Counted from the stretch's first letter, positions 7,956 through 17,757 are shown. The stretch: 64,000 nucleotides of DNA from Knoellia remsis (GCF_003002895.1 NZ_PVTI01000002.1:1-64000), one strand, 5' to 3'. Notes: a model not told the origin generated them from the sequence alone. Made by a program: numbers and translations.

Positions 7956-8680
7956 GCGCCATCACGCTGCAAGACCCCAAGGGCCTGCTGGTGGCAGCGT
8001 CTGGCGGCGACGCCTACGGCGCCATGATCGAGAGCGCCAAGGGCAACTGCGGAGTCATTCTCCAGGCGATCGACTGGGCTGCACAGAAGCTGCTGAGCTG
8101 GTCCCCGATCGAGGCGATCATGTCGCCGATCGCCGGAGACTTCAACGGAGTCGACCGGCTCAGGACGAACTGGCAGAACGCCGGGCTGGCGCTCACCGCT
8201 GCCGGGGACAACTACGACACCATCGCAGGATCAGTCAACGACGCCTGGATCGCGCCCGCTGCAGAGACCGCCGAATCGCGAATGCGCGAGCACGCCTCGG
8301 CGCACCGTCGACAGGGGACCGCGTGCGGTTTGATGAGCCGTCAGCTGGGCAACATGCTCAAGGCGACCGAACAGGTGGTCAACGCGGCGTGCGGCATCTT
8401 GGGCCTCGTTGAGGAGTGGGTCCTCTCCATGACAGTCGCCAAGCTCGCGAAGGAGATCTTCACCGGCGGCTCGGGAGTCCGGCGGGCGATCCGGCTGATC
8501 AACACCGTCATCGACATGATCAAGGAACTGGTGAACCTTCTCCCGGCGTTGGCCAAGGCTGCGGGTGTGGTTGCCACAACGCTGTCGGCGCTCAACGCGG
8601 TCCTGAGCTTTGCGGCCTCCGCTGACAGCTCATCGGCTGCGGGGCACATCGACGAAACTGCCTCGGCGGGCTTCAAGTGA
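7952..8680 (+). CDS. Putative type VII secretion-associated protein
   Basis: Product of 242 residues, function unknown. Residues about 60-110 contain NWQNAGLALTAAGDNYDTI and NDAWIAPAAETAESRM, a helix-loop-helix arrangement with Trp at the turn reminiscent of WXG100/PPE-type substrates. The C-terminal 100 residues hold amphipathic to hydrophobic helices (LINTVIDMIKELVNLLPALA and GVVATTLSALNAVLSFAA) that could insert into a membrane or pack against a partner. No toxin motif is visible. Overlaps both neighbours by 4 bp (ATGA, GTGA), which argues for one operon with stoichiometric production. Confidence 0.55.
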   Translation: MSAITLQDPKGLLVAASGGDAYGAMIESAKGNCGVILQAIDWAAQKLLSWSPIEAIMSPIAGDFNGVDRLRTNWQNAGLALTAAGDNYDTIAGSVNDAWIAPAAETAESRMREHASAHRRQGTACGLMSRQLGNMLKATEQVVNAACGILGLVEEWVLSMTVAKLAKEIFTGGSGVRRAIRLINTVIDMIKELVNLLPALAKAAGVVATTLSALNAVLSFAASADSSSAAGHIDETASAGFK

Positions 8681-9219
8681 CAGACTCACGCTGGGCCGAG
8701 GAGAGCGCAGTCTTCGAGGCCGAGGCGGCGCTCCGGCAGCAAGAGAGTGCCATCGACGGCATCCTTTCCAAGGTGGCAGAGGCCAATGACCTGATGGCTC
8801 GCGCTCGTGCGGAGCTGGACGCGGAAGCCGACGACTCACGTGCGGATCGAGAGCAGGAGGAGAAGGAAGCGCGAACTGGTGCGCTCGGCCGCGAGCGTCA
8901 AGAGCTCCAGCGACGACTGGATCGCAACGAGACCACATGGGCCGAGGTGATGTCGGGCCGGGACGAGCACCCCAGCGCGGTGGCGTATCGGGGCCAGGTC
9001 GGTGACGGGCTACGGGCGATTGTCGAGGAGGAGACCGCCAAGGACCCGGAGTTGCGCGAGGCTCTGGACCAGATGGCGCGGTACTCCGAGCCGGGCGATC
9101 CGGAGGTCCGAGTTCCCGACTGGCCCACCCCTGATCCCACGTCCGACGGCAGACGGTCTCCGGACCCGCGGCCGGACGACGGGTCGCCCCAGCCCCCCAA
9201 CTCCTTCGGAACCTGGTGA
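8677..9219 (+). CDS. Coiled-coil hypothetical protein
   Basis: Product of 180 residues with no recognisable family. Residues about 5-95 are a charged coiled coil (runs such as FEAEAALRQQESAIDGILSK and DREQEEKEAR, GRERQELQRRLDRN). The C-terminal 45 residues are Pro/Asp-rich and end in PNSFGTW. No signal or membrane segment. GTG 8677 overlaps the stop of the gene before (GTGA), and its own stop overlaps the start of the next. A chaperone or adaptor for the two ESX-like proteins upstream would fit, but that is inference from position only. Confidence 0.55.
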   Translation: MTDSRWAEESAVFEAEAALRQQESAIDGILSKVAEANDLMARARAELDAEADDSRADREQEEKEARTGALGRERQELQRRLDRNETTWAEVMSGRDEHPSAVAYRGQVGDGLRAIVEEETAKDPELREALDQMARYSEPGDPEVRVPDWPTPDPTSDGRRSPDPRPDDGSPQPPNSFGTW

Positions 9220-9509
9220 CCACTGTGAACATCCTCGAAGCCAAGATCACCGTCACGAACATCGCTCTCGTCATCATCGCTGCGATCATCGCGGTGGCGT
9301 TCACGATCGGTGCGTTCAAGACCGGCACTTGGGCGTGGCTGGTCGCCGTGCCCATAAACATCGTGGGTGCCGCCCTCGTGGTGGTGGGTGCCCTACGCCG
9401 TCGCGCGACGGATGGCTCGCGCGGTATGGCCATCGCGGTGACGGGGGGCCTGTTCATCGTCGGATCGATCTGGGCAGCCTTCATGCTCGGAAACGCCCTG
9501 GCGTCGTGA
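9216..9509 (+). CDS. Small three-helix membrane protein (paralogue A)
   Basis: Product of 97 residues with three predicted membrane helices: IALVIIAAIIAVAFTIGAF, WLVAVPINIVGAALVVVGAL and GLFIVGSIWAAFMLGNALAS. The short loop RRRATDGSRG between the last two is basic. The last 20 residues are clearly related to those of the gene at 9901 (VLIIGSLWAAFLTGDAISG), so the two are paralogues. Function unknown; within this cassette a membrane anchor, channel or immunity role would be possible. Confidence 0.55.
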   Translation: MTTVNILEAKITVTNIALVIIAAIIAVAFTIGAFKTGTWAWLVAVPINIVGAALVVVGALRRRATDGSRGMAIAVTGGLFIVGSIWAAFMLGNALAS

Positions 9510-9530
9510 GCTCATGGGGGGCGCTCCACG

Positions 9531-9851
9531 GTGAGGGTGCGTGACTTCTGGCGCAGTGCGTTCTCCGACGACACGCGCGGCTGGCGCTATGTGATGGCCA
9601 TGTTCTTCGTCTGGGTGCCGTTGGGGATGTTCGGCGCGATGGCGATCCTCGGTGACGAGGTGTGGTGGGACATGCTCGGCTGGGTCCTTCTCGCGGGCCT
9701 CGGCTGGGTGATCGCGTGGACCGTGATCCTGCGGATCCACCGCCGCAGCGAGCCCGGGGCCACCGTGGACCTCACACCGTGGCGGCCACTAGCCGTACCG
9801 AACCTCATGATGGTCGCAGGGTTCGTCGGGTGCTTCCTCTCGGTCCGATGA
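9531..9851 (+). CDS. Small membrane protein, unknown function
   Basis: Product of 106 residues with three hydrophobic stretches: YVMAMFFVWVPLGMFGAMAI, MLGWVLLAGLGWVIAWTVIL and NLMMVAGFVGCFLS, and a Trp-rich first loop (DEVWWDMLGW). GTG 9531 is used; GTG 9537 is an alternative two codons in. It lies 21 nt after the preceding gene and 49 nt before the next. No family recognised. Confidence 0.5.
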   Translation: MRVRDFWRSAFSDDTRGWRYVMAMFFVWVPLGMFGAMAILGDEVWWDMLGWVLLAGLGWVIAWTVILRIHRRSEPGATVDLTPWRPLAVPNLMMVAGFVGCFLSVR

Positions 9852-9900
9852 CGACGACAGCAACGTGCTCACAACTCACCACCGCCCGAGGAGTGTCCTG

Positions 9901-10206
9901 ATGAGCGACCGCTCGCTCACGACGTCGTACGACGACACCCGAGTCCGCATCGGTGCGGTCTTCATGCTCGCCATCGGCGGCCTGATGGCCATCGCCTACG
10001 TCGTGCTGGCCCTCAGCACCGATCTCCTGGGCCTCCTTGCCGGCGTCCCGGTCGCCGTCCTTGGAATGGTGTGCGTGTGGATCGCCATGCGGCGCTGGAC
10101 CGCGTGCCCGGGCCAACGCGGCGGTCTCTGGATGCTGCTGGGGTCGGTGCTCATCATCGGTTCTCTCTGGGCGGCCTTCCTGACCGGTGACGCGATCAGC
10201 GGCTGA
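9901..10206 (+). CDS. Small three-helix membrane protein (paralogue B)
   Basis: Product of 101 residues with a short hydrophilic N-terminus (MSDRSLTTSYDDTRVRIG) and three membrane helices: VFMLAIGGLMAIAYVVLAL, GLLAGVPVAVLGMVCVWIAM and LLGSVLIIGSLWAAFLTGDA. Related over the last helix to the protein at 9216-9509, and the middle part (AGVPVAVLGMVCVWIAMRR against VAVPINIVGAALVVVGALR) also aligns. A good ribosome binding site GAGGAG ends 7 nt before ATG 9901. Last gene of the cassette. Confidence 0.55.
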   Translation: MSDRSLTTSYDDTRVRIGAVFMLAIGGLMAIAYVVLALSTDLLGLLAGVPVAVLGMVCVWIAMRRWTACPGQRGGLWMLLGSVLIIGSLWAAFLTGDAISG

Positions 10207-10240
10207 CCTGGTCGAGACGGCGCTCGCTACCTGACCCGCC

Positions 10241-12084
<1,844 letters not shown>

Positions 12085-12117
12085 GGCCATCGGACCGCTC
12101 AGGTCCGCTGACGTACA

Positions 12118-12158
12118 GGCGCGGTATGCCGGGTGGTGACCACCCGGCATACCGCGCC
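12118..12158 (+). terminator. Perfect 19-bp hairpin after hppD
   Basis: GGCGCGGTATGCCGGGTGG (12118-12136) and its exact complement (12140-12158) are separated only by TGA. The stem carries GTATGCCG on one arm and CGGCATAC on the other. It starts 34 nt after the hppD stop codon and should act as a strong terminator on the plus strand; no U-tract. Confidence 0.8.
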
Positions 12159-12186
12159 TTCGCGCGTGCGGACGTGCGACCGGGTC

Positions 12187-12192
12187 TAGGCT
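12187..12192 (+). promoter_or_regulatory. -10 box of a leaderless promoter (GNAT gene)
   Basis: TAGGCT ends 6 nt before ATG 12199; no ribosome binding site is present. No clear -35 box. Confidence 0.5.
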
Positions 12193-12198
12193 CGGACC

Positions 12199-12822
12199 AT
12201 GGGTGCAGGCTCGGTGGGAGAGGCTCGCGAGCTGCGGGTCGTCCGGGCGAACACCGTTGCGGCACAGGACCTTCAGCGGGTCTTCGGTGCGCGCGGAGAC
12301 GCGCATCGCTGTCAGTGTCAGTGGTTCAAGCTCGGGCCGGGGGAGTCACTGGGGGGTCTCGGGGTCGACGAGCTCCGCGGCCGCCTCGAGGAGCAGGCCC
12401 GGTGCGGCCACGCGCGGGCGCGGACCACGTCTGGCCTCGTCGCGTGGGACGGGGACGAGCCGGTGGGCTGGGTCGCGGTGGAGCCGCGGACGGCATACGA
12501 GGGCATGGTCCGCAGCGGGAAGGTGCCGTGGGAGGGGCGCGACGAGGACCGGGCGGACGGCTCGGTGTGGGCGGTGACGTGTTTCGTGACGCGGGTCGGA
12601 CACCGTCGGCGTGGCGTGAGTCGCGCGTTGCTCGCGGCGGCGGTGGACCACGCTCGCGACGGTGGCGCTCGGGCGATCGAGGGATACCCGATGGCGAGTG
12701 CCCGGGGAGCGATCGCAGGGGAGCTGTTCGTCGGGCTGGAGCACGTCTTCGCCGATGCGGGGTTCGAGGTGGTGACGCGCCCGACGAAGCGGCGCGTCGT
12801 GATGCGACTCGACCTCGTCTGA
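12199..12822 (+). CDS. GNAT family N-acetyltransferase
   Basis: Acetyl-CoA-dependent N-acetyltransferase of the GNAT fold, 207 residues. The acetyl-CoA-binding motif A is CFVTRVGHRRRGVSRALLAA, with the RRRGVSRAL pyrophosphate loop, followed by the helix AAVDHARDGGARAIEGYP. The N-terminus has a Cys-containing HRCQCQWFKLGPGES segment seen in uncharacterised GNATs annotated from actinobacteria. No operon partner: it lies between the hppD terminator and an RDD-domain gene 57 nt downstream. The substrate is unknown. Confidence 0.85.
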   Translation: MGAGSVGEARELRVVRANTVAAQDLQRVFGARGDAHRCQCQWFKLGPGESLGGLGVDELRGRLEEQARCGHARARTTSGLVAWDGDEPVGWVAVEPRTAYEGMVRSGKVPWEGRDEDRADGSVWAVTCFVTRVGHRRRGVSRALLAAAVDHARDGGARAIEGYPMASARGAIAGELFVGLEHVFADAGFEVVTRPTKRRVVMRLDLV

Positions 12823-12879
12823 CGCGTGGCGGCGCTGGCCTTGCGGCCGCGGTGAGGTGGGTGTGACATCCTCGGGCGC

Positions 12880-13800
12880 ATGAGCAACCCGAGCAGCCCC
12901 GGGTGGTACGAGAATCCCGACAACCCCGACGAGCTGCGCTACTTCGACGGCATCTTGTGGACGTCGAACACGACGCCGCTGCGGACCCGCCAGCACCAGG
13001 GGCCGGTGACGCCTCCGGCCGAGGGCGCAAGCACGCCCATGGCGCCCACGCCGTCCGGGCAGCCGCCGCAGAACCCGTACGGCCAGCCTGGACAACAGGG
13101 ACAACAGCCACCGCCGAACCCCTACGGACAGCCCGGGCAGCAGAACCCCTACGGTCAGCCGCCGCAGGGGCAGTGGGGGCAGCAGCCGGGGCACAACCCG
13201 TACGGTCAGCCGCCTCAGGTCCCGCAGCGCCCCTCGCCGACGGCGAAGGTCCCCGGACAACCCGAGCTCGCGTCCTACGGATTGCGGGTCGTCGCCTACC
13301 TCGTCGACCTCATCGTCGTCGGCTTCCTGTCACTCATCTTCGGCGGGTACTTCCTGTGGCAGGCCCTCGCGCCGGTCGCGGAACGGCTGAACTCGGCGAT
13401 GGCGTCGAACGACTTCCAGGCGATGAGCCAGGCGGTGGCCGAGATGGAGCTGCGCTGGCTCGCGGCGTTCATCGCGGTGCAGCTGCTGGTCTTCCTCGCC
13501 TACCACGTGTTCTCGTTGACGCGCTGGGGCGCGACACCGGGCAAGCGCATGGTCGGGATCAGCGTGCGCCGCATCGACCGTCCCGGCCCGCTGGACACCG
13601 ATACGGCGGTGCGCAGGGCAGGCTTCCAGGCGGTGCTGCAGGCCTTCGGCAACCTGCCCTACCTGTCGACGTTCGCGACGATCGCTCTCATCACCGACGT
13701 CATCTGGCCCATCCCGGACGACCTCAACCAGTCACTGCACGACAAGGTCGCCAAGACGATCGTCGTCCGGGGCAAGGCGACCCGCGACCCACGCGGCTGA
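12880..13800 (+). CDS. RDD family membrane protein with DUF2510 domain
   Basis: Membrane protein of 306 residues, function unknown. Residues 1-30 match the DUF2510 motif (PGWYENPDNPDELRYFDG then LWT). Residues about 55-115 are a low-complexity Pro/Gln/Gly linker with repeated NPYGQP units. From about 127 the RDD domain follows (ELASYGLRVVAYLVDLIVVG; later TPGKRMVGISVRR), with three to four membrane helices. Such proteins are common in actinobacteria and are thought to act at the cell envelope. It is convergent with the amino-acid permease gene. Confidence 0.85.
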   Translation: MSNPSSPGWYENPDNPDELRYFDGILWTSNTTPLRTRQHQGPVTPPAEGASTPMAPTPSGQPPQNPYGQPGQQGQQPPPNPYGQPGQQNPYGQPPQGQWGQQPGHNPYGQPPQVPQRPSPTAKVPGQPELASYGLRVVAYLVDLIVVGFLSLIFGGYFLWQALAPVAERLNSAMASNDFQAMSQAVAEMELRWLAAFIAVQLLVFLAYHVFSLTRWGATPGKRMVGISVRRIDRPGPLDTDTAVRRAGFQAVLQAFGNLPYLSTFATIALITDVIWPIPDDLNQSLHDKVAKTIVVRGKATRDPRG

Positions 13801-13843
13801 CCCGGAACACCCACGTCGCCGATCGTCGGGGGCCACAGCGGGC

Positions 13844-15349
13844 TCAGGCGTCGGCGCCGGTCGAGCTGTGGCGGGCGAGACGGGCGTTGCGCCGGCCGTA
13901 GGCGAGGTACAGCACGATGCCGAGGGCCATCCATACGACAAACCGCAGCCACGTCTCGACGGTGAGGTTCGTCATGAGGTAGAGGCACGCGATCGCCGAG
14001 AGGACCGGCACGACCGGCGAGAACGGCACCCGGAAGGGACGCTTCATGTCCGGCTTCGTGCGGCGCAGGATCGGCACGGCGAGCGAGACGACGACGAAGG
14101 CGAAGAGCGTGCCGATCGAGACCAGGCTCGCGAGCTCGGCGAGCGGGATGAGCCCGGCGAGGACGGCGACGAAGATGATGGTCGCGATCGTGATCCGGTA
14201 GGGCGTGCCGAACTTCGGGTGCACCCGCGACACCGACTTCGGCAGCAGGCCGTCGCGGCCCATCGAGAAGCCGATCCGGCCCATGGCGACGATGTCGACG
14301 AGGATCACCGAGGTCAGGCCGGACACCGCGGCGATGGAGATGAGGATGGCCGCCCAGTGGGCGCCGACCGCCTCGAACGCCGACGCGATGGGCGCGCCCT
14401 CGTTGAGCTCGGTGTAGTTCTGCATGCCGGTGAGCACGAAAGAGACGCCGATGTAGAGGACGGTGCAGATGCCGAGGGTGCCGAGCAGGCCGAGCGGCAG
14501 GTCGCGGGCCGGGCGCCTCGTCTCCTCGCCGAGGTTCGCGACCGCCTCGAAGCCGGTGTAGGCGAAGAACACGATGGCCGCGGCCGTGAGCACGCCGGCG
14601 AAGCCGAACGCCGTCGGCTCGATGCCGAACACCGCCTGGCTGAGCGCCTGGTCGAGACCGGAGCCGCCCTCGTCGGTCGGACGCGACGGCGGGACGAAGG
14701 GCGTGAGGTTCTCGGCGCGGACGTAGAACGCGCCGGCGACGATGATGAACAGGCAGATGGCGACCTTGATCGCGACGAGGATGTTGGTCACGCGGGCGCT
14801 CTCGCGGATGCCGACGACGGCGACGACGCCGAGCAGCAGGACGATCGCGATCGCGCCGACGTTGACGGGCGCGTCCTCGCCGAACAGCGTCGTCGGGAGG
14901 TCGAAGAGCTCCTGCATGTAGCCCGACCAGCCGCGCGCGACGACGGCTGCCCCGAGCGCGAACTCGAGGATGAGGTCCCAGCCGATGATCCACGCGAAGA
15001 TCTCGCCGATCGTCGCGTAGGCATAGGTGTAGGCCGATCCCGCGGTGGGCACCGAGGACGCCATCTCGGCGTAGCAGAGCGCCGCGAGCAGGCTCACCAG
15101 TCCGGCGATGGCGAAGGAGATGACGACGGCCGGGCCGGCGTGGGTCTTGGCCTCGATGCCGGTCAGGGTGAAGATGCCCGTTCCGATGACGATGCCGATG
15201 CCGAAGCCCATGAGGTCCTTGGCGCCCAGTCGGCGCTGGAGCAGCCCGGGGCGGTCGCCGGTCTCGCCGCCGGGGTCGGACTGCTGGGCGAGGACGTCCT
15301 CGATGGGCTTGGTGCGCAGGACGGAGTCGCCGCGGGTGCTGTCGGTCAC
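13844..15349 (-). CDS. APC family amino acid permease
   Basis: Inner-membrane amino acid/polyamine transporter with about 12 membrane helices, 501 residues from GTG 15349. The conserved first helix region GFGIGIVIGTGIFTLTGIEA and the consensus FFAYTGFEAVANLGEETRRP of the cationic-amino-acid branch are visible. The GTG at 15349 is chosen because TATGGT lies 7 nt upstream with a -35-like TTGGGA 17 nt before it; an ATG at 15361 overlaps that -10 box. Located between the homogentisate genes and hppD, so it could import tyrosine or phenylalanine, but the substrate is not shown by sequence. Confidence 0.88.
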   Translation of the reverse strand: MTDSTRGDSVLRTKPIEDVLAQQSDPGGETGDRPGLLQRRLGAKDLMGFGIGIVIGTGIFTLTGIEAKTHAGPAVVISFAIAGLVSLLAALCYAEMASSVPTAGSAYTYAYATIGEIFAWIIGWDLILEFALGAAVVARGWSGYMQELFDLPTTLFGEDAPVNVGAIAIVLLLGVVAVVGIRESARVTNILVAIKVAICLFIIVAGAFYVRAENLTPFVPPSRPTDEGGSGLDQALSQAVFGIEPTAFGFAGVLTAAAIVFFAYTGFEAVANLGEETRRPARDLPLGLLGTLGICTVLYIGVSFVLTGMQNYTELNEGAPIASAFEAVGAHWAAILISIAAVSGLTSVILVDIVAMGRIGFSMGRDGLLPKSVSRVHPKFGTPYRITIATIIFVAVLAGLIPLAELASLVSIGTLFAFVVVSLAVPILRRTKPDMKRPFRVPFSPVVPVLSAIACLYLMTNLTVETWLRFVVWMALGIVLYLAYGRRNARLARHSSTGADA

Positions 15350-15356
15350 GGCGGAG

Positions 15357-15385
15357 ACCATAACCCAGCGTTAGGCATGTCCCAA
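15357..15385 (-). promoter_or_regulatory. Promoter of the amino acid permease gene
   Basis: On the minus strand TTGGGA (15385-15380), a 17-nt spacer and TATGGT (15362-15357) form a good -35/-10 pair; the -10 is 7 nt before GTG 15349, giving a leaderless mRNA. Confidence 0.6.
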
Positions 15386-15402
15386 CTTCACGTCAGGTGT
15401 CG

Positions 15403-15512
15403 AGGCGTTCAATTGGTGACTTTTTCTCGCGGCGTTCACTTGGGTGACTGTGTCACGAGGCGTTCAATTGGTGACTTTTTCTCGGGGCGTTCACTTGGGT
15501 GACTTTGTCACG
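15403..15512. repeat. Two tandem 55-bp repeats at the end of fahA
   Basis: Units 15403-15457 and 15458-15512 are nearly identical. Each is made of two related half-units, one with TTCAATTGGTGACTTTTTC and one with TTCACTTGGGTGACT. Read on the minus strand, each half begins GTGACAAAGTCACC or similar, the same layout as GTGAAAAACTCACCC at position 1, so this belongs to the same family as the array at 1-566. The stop codon of fahA (15508-15510) is the TGA inside the outermost GTGA. Confidence 0.85.
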
Positions 15513-16749
15513 GGGTCTGGGTGCGGGCGGGGCGGATGGTGCCCGTGCACTCGCCGAGGCCGATGACGGTGCCGTCCGGTCCGGGCGCGGTGGCCCGCAG
15601 CACGACCGTGTCGCCGTCCTCGAGGAACGTCCGCTCCGAACCGTCGTCGAGGGCGACCGGCTCCTTGCCTCCCCAGGACAGCTCGAGGAAGGAACCGCGC
15701 TGGTCCTTCTCGGGGCCCGAGATGGTCCCGGACCCGAAGAGGTCGCCCGGTCGCACCGTGGCCCCGTTGACCGTCATGTGCGCGAGCATCTGCGCCGGGG
15801 ACCAGTACATCGAGGCGTAGGGCGGACGCGAGACCACGGTGCCGTTCCAGTCCACCTCGTAGGTGATGTCCAGCCCGTATGCCGTTCCCGCGCCGTCGTC
15901 AGTCGCCTCACCGGCGAGGTAGGGCAGGGGAGCGGGGTCGGTCTGCCAGGGGAGCGGCACGCGCGCCGCGCGCAGGGCGTCGGTCGTCACGACCCACGGC
16001 GAGATCGACGTCGCGAAGGACTTGCCGAGGAACGGGCCGAGCGGCACGTACTCCCACGCCTGCAGATCACGTGCGCTCCAGTCGTTGAGGAGCACGACAC
16101 CAAAAAGATGCTCGTCCGAATCTGCCACGGAGACAGGCGAACCCAGCTCACTCGACCCGCCGACGACGAACCCCAGCTCGGCCTCGATGTCGAGCCGCAC
16201 GCTGGGCCCGAACGACGGCTCGGACTCGGTCGGCGCCTTGCGCTGGCCGCTCGGTCGCACGATGTCGGTGCCCGAAACGACGACCGTGCCGGAGCGGCCG
16301 TGGTAGCCGATCGGCAGGTGCTTCCAGTTCGGGGTGAGCGGCTCGGAGTCGGGCCGGAAGAGCCGGCCGACGTTGGTCGCGTGGTGCTCACTGGCATAGA
16401 AGTCGACGTAGTCCGCGACCTCGACCGGCAGGTGCATCGTCACGTCGGCGAGCGGCACGAGGTGGGGCTCGACTGCGTCGCGCTGCGCCGGGTTGGTCAG
16501 CTGCTCGACGAGCCACTCACGGGCCGAGGTCCACGCCGGGCGACCGAGCGCGAGGAACGGGTTGAGCGAGCCCTGCGCCCACACGGCATACGACTCCATG
16601 CCGGCCTGCTCCGCCGCCGCAGCAAGGTCGAGGACGAGGTCCCCGATCCGGACGCCCACGCGCGGCGACGAGCCCGCCGTCGAGAAGACGCCGTAGGGGA
16701 GGTTGGTGATGCCGAAGGGGTGGTCGGCGGGGAGGTCGAGCCAGGTCAT
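15508..16749 (-). CDS. fahA: Fumarylacetoacetase
   Basis: Hydrolyses fumarylacetoacetate to fumarate and acetoacetate, the last step of tyrosine degradation. 413 residues, the usual length. Typical segments: DLPADHPFGITNLPYGVF at the N-terminus, the catalytic-site region DFYASEHHATNVGR, GYHGRSG, the metal-binding DIEAELGFVVG, LLNDWSARDLQAWEY and FLGKSFATSISPWVV. ATG 16749 overlaps the stop of the upstream gene (ATGA), so the two are co-transcribed. Its stop codon falls in the 55-bp repeat. Confidence 0.97.
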   Translation of the reverse strand: MTWLDLPADHPFGITNLPYGVFSTAGSSPRVGVRIGDLVLDLAAAAEQAGMESYAVWAQGSLNPFLALGRPAWTSAREWLVEQLTNPAQRDAVEPHLVPLADVTMHLPVEVADYVDFYASEHHATNVGRLFRPDSEPLTPNWKHLPIGYHGRSGTVVVSGTDIVRPSGQRKAPTESEPSFGPSVRLDIEAELGFVVGGSSELGSPVSVADSDEHLFGVVLLNDWSARDLQAWEYVPLGPFLGKSFATSISPWVVTTDALRAARVPLPWQTDPAPLPYLAGEATDDGAGTAYGLDITYEVDWNGTVVSRPPYASMYWSPAQMLAHMTVNGATVRPGDLFGSGTISGPEKDQRGSFLELSWGGKEPVALDDGSERTFLEDGDTVVLRATAPGPDGTVIGLGECTGTIRPARTQTP

Positions 16750-17648
16750 GGTGCGGGGGTCTCCTCGGTCGGGTCGGTCTGGGGGTCGTCACTGTCGTCG
16801 AGGTCGAGCAGGCCGAGGTCGTCGAGCTCGCCGATGGGGTCGGTCACCTCGCAGCAGCCGTATGCCGTGAGCAGGCTGCGTACGCGCCGCGCCTCGGTCT
16901 CGTCGAGGTCGGCGACGGCGTCGGCAAGCATGCGCGAGTCCCGTTGGGAGAGAAGGGACTCCACCGCTGGCAGGGCACCGTCGTTGGCTGCGGAGTGGAT
17001 GGCGAGGAGGACGTTGAGGACGCCGTGCTGCGGATCGCTGCCGTCGTCGGACCAGTCGGCGCGCACGGCGTGGTGCAGGCCACCGGTGAGCTTGAAGGGG
17101 ACACCGAGTCGCGCGGCGTCGTGGATGAACGCACCCAGCTCGGCTTCGTCCGGCCACTCCCACGTCGGCGTCGCCCCGGTGCGGAACTTCGCTTGCACCG
17201 CGTGCCCGGCCTCGTCGGAGCCGGCGCGCACGTCCTCGAGCGCGCGGTCGCGGTTCTCGCCCCGGGGGATCTCGAGGGTGAGCGGCAGCCCGTCGACGGC
17301 CAGGTCGCGCCAGCCCGGGAACCAGCCCAGCTCGGCACCGTCGACCTCGACGCCCGGCTCGTCGCGCAGCCGCTCGATGGCGGCGACGACGTCCGCGGGG
17401 TCGACACCGGGACGGGCGATGAGCCCGACGCGCAGTGCGCCGGCCGCGTCCGGCGCCCCGGCCTCCGCCACGAGAGCCTCGACATCGGAGACGGGGACGA
17501 GGAGCGGACCGACGACCGCGGCATACGACGCGGCGCGGTGGGCCCGGTGGCGCTGGACCGCGACATCGAGGGGCGCGTTGCCCGGCGGGAAGACGGCGGC
17601 GTCGTCGATGAGCCCGTCGAAGAGCGCTCCCACGTCCGCCCGCGTCAT
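16746..17648 (-). CDS. Hypothetical protein co-transcribed with fahA
   Basis: Product of 300 residues, soluble, no family recognised with confidence. Conserved-looking stretches include FDGLIDDAAVFPPGNAPL near the N-terminus, LELGWFPGW-like AELGWFPGWRDL, KFRTGATPTWEWP and FKLTGGLHHAVR, the last two suggesting a TIM-barrel-like ligand site. The acidic C-terminal tail (DLDDSDDPQTDP) is probably disordered. The 4-bp overlap with fahA points to a role in homogentisate/tyrosine breakdown, for instance an isomerase or accessory step; this is inference from context. I see no maleylacetoacetate isomerase in the window. Confidence 0.7.
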   Translation of the reverse strand: MTRADVGALFDGLIDDAAVFPPGNAPLDVAVQRHRAHRAASYAAVVGPLLVPVSDVEALVAEAGAPDAAGALRVGLIARPGVDPADVVAAIERLRDEPGVEVDGAELGWFPGWRDLAVDGLPLTLEIPRGENRDRALEDVRAGSDEAGHAVQAKFRTGATPTWEWPDEAELGAFIHDAARLGVPFKLTGGLHHAVRADWSDDGSDPQHGVLNVLLAIHSAANDGALPAVESLLSQRDSRMLADAVADLDETEARRVRSLLTAYGCCEVTDPIGELDDLGLLDLDDSDDPQTDPTEETPAP

Positions 17649-17744
17649 GCCGTCCCAACCCTGGCTGCGTCGGTGTCGAGGTGCGTGCTCACGGCAGCAC
17701 CGTACTGCTCCGGCTCGCGGCGAGACCTCATCTTGACTCCTTGG

Positions 17745-17757
17745 CCGATTATCGGAC
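17745..17757. promoter_or_regulatory. Candidate IclR operator (autoregulation / fah operon)
   Basis: CCGATTATCGG (17745-17755) is a perfect palindrome around one T, lying between the divergent fah operon and the IclR gene and followed by AC. A closely related palindrome occurs just upstream of hmgA (18563-18577). Confidence 0.5.

Noticed and set aside
15499-17736. 745-codon plus-strand frame opposite fahA
   Set aside because: Shadow of fahA and its neighbour, both with clear or coupled reading frames on the minus strand.
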